A stretch of 64,000 bases of DNA. It comes from Gillisella vitis. Lineage in GTDB: Bacteria > Pseudomonadota > Alphaproteobacteria > Rhizobiales > Rhizobiaceae. This document shows positions 63,600-64,000 of the stretch, in pieces (the first letter of the stretch is position 1; each line of letters opens with the position of its first letter). The DNA is taken from assembly GCA_009744235.1 (NCBI GenBank), contig WPHV01000009.1:1-64000 (forward strand), written 5' to 3'. The position numbers and the translations under genes were made by a program. A model generated the notes under the pieces. That model searched no databases. It saw only the letters and a program-made list of their open reading frames with translations, and was not told the origin of the DNA.

Positions 63600-64000
63600 A
63601 TGGCTGCCATCGATCTCAACAGCGACCTTGGGGAAAGCTACGGCGCATGGAGCATGGGCGACGATGCGGCCATGCTGGCCGTGGTTTCCAGCGCCAATAT
63701 TGCCTGCGGTTTTCATGCGGGCGACCCGTCCGGCATCTGGAAAACCGTTAAGGCCGCCGCTGAAAATGGCGTATCGATCGGCGCCCATGTGTCCTATCCT
63801 GATCGCGTCGGCTTTGGCCGGCGCGACATGGACGTGACCAGTGAAGAGCTGATCGCCGACGTGATCTACCAGATCGGCGCCCTGAAAGGCATGGCGGCGG
63901 CGGCCAACACCCGCGTCACCTACGTCAAGCCGCATGGGGCGCTCTATAACCGGATCGCCAATGATGCCCGTCAGGGCCAGGCGGTGATCGATGCCGTCAA
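63600..64000 (+). CDS. pxpA: LamB/YcsF family protein, second copy (cut by window end)
   Basis: The first 133 residues of a LamB/YcsF protein: [51 protein letters not shown] and [15 protein letters not shown]. It differs in many positions from the LamB at 53279-54055 but keeps the same motifs, and is closer to standard PxpA. The start ATG is at 63600, after AAGGAAGG. It follows the NRAMP-like gene by 32 bp. PxpB and PxpC homologues are expected beyond the edge. Confidence 0.92.
   Translation, partial: MAAIDLNSDLGESYGAWSMGDDAAMLAVVSSANIACGFHAGDPSGIWKTVKAAAENGVSIGAHVSYPDRVGFGRRDMDVTSEELIADVIYQIGALKGMAAAANTRVTYVKPHGALYNRIANDARQGQAVIDAV

Overview
The window looks like chromosomal DNA of an alphaproteobacterium of the order Rhizobiales, most probably Rhizobiaceae (Agrobacterium/Allorhizobium/Rhizobium type). 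This rests on the thiCOSGE order behind a TPP riboswitch, the nasTS-nrtABC-nirBD-nasA-cysG order, an acdR/acdS (ACC deaminase) pair of rhizobial type, intergenic mosaic-type palindromic repeats, and an anti-Shine-Dalgarno hairpin array resembling the alpha-r14/cuckoo sRNAs. I see no rRNA, tRNA, CRISPR array, insertion sequence or phage gene. The species call is inference.

Layout. 1-4.8 kb: thiamine operon (minus strand) with its riboswitch. 4.9-13.6 kb: an accessory stretch with an M19 dipeptidase, a D-aminopeptidase, a NIPSNAP protein, a TetR regulator and a lipocalin-like protein (the last three bracketed by two oppositely oriented copies of a palindromic repeat), a DmpA-type aminopeptidase with a D-amino acid aminotransferase, and a secreted SnoaL-like protein. 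13.7-17.1 kb: glutarate catabolism (CoA transferase, glutaryl-CoA dehydrogenase, divergent LysR). 17.1-19.7 kb: DUF922, PhyH-like and pentapeptide-repeat proteins. 20.1-32.3 kb: complete nitrate assimilation locus, with a sigma-54 promoter and a NasT-type attenuator leader before nrtA. 32.4-34.1 kb: the tandem anti-SD hairpin array and a SulP transporter. 34.3-36.4 kb: FAD oxidoreductase with a divergent Lrp regulator. 36.4-49.8 kb: a long minus-strand cluster (ABC importer, two SDRs, PgdA-like deacetylase, small CxxC protein, CobW GTPase, signal-less binding-protein paralogue, amidase) with a divergent two-headed GntR regulator. 49.8-55.2 kb: a LamB/BCCP/biotin carboxylase/PxpB/PxpC operon with a LysR regulator. 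55.3-59.6 kb: aldehyde dehydrogenase, 2-hydroxyacid dehydrogenase, acetyltransferase and a hypothetical protein. 59.7-61.3 kb: acdS/acdR. 61.3-64 kb: GntR regulator, NRAMP-like transporter and a second LamB gene cut by the window edge.

How the genes fit together. Much of the window concerns scavenging and breaking down nitrogen compounds: nitrate, D-amino acids and peptides, ACC, lactam-like compounds through PxpABC-type hydrolases, and an unidentified amide or acylated compound handled by the ABC/deacetylase/amidase cluster. The best candidates for undescribed biology are that ABC-SDR-deacetylase-CobW-amidase cluster, the split biotin carboxylase plus PxpABC operon, and the NRAMP-like transporter that lacks the canonical metal-binding motif and sits next to LamB. 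The four-hairpin array and the nrtA leader are the strongest RNA-level signals.
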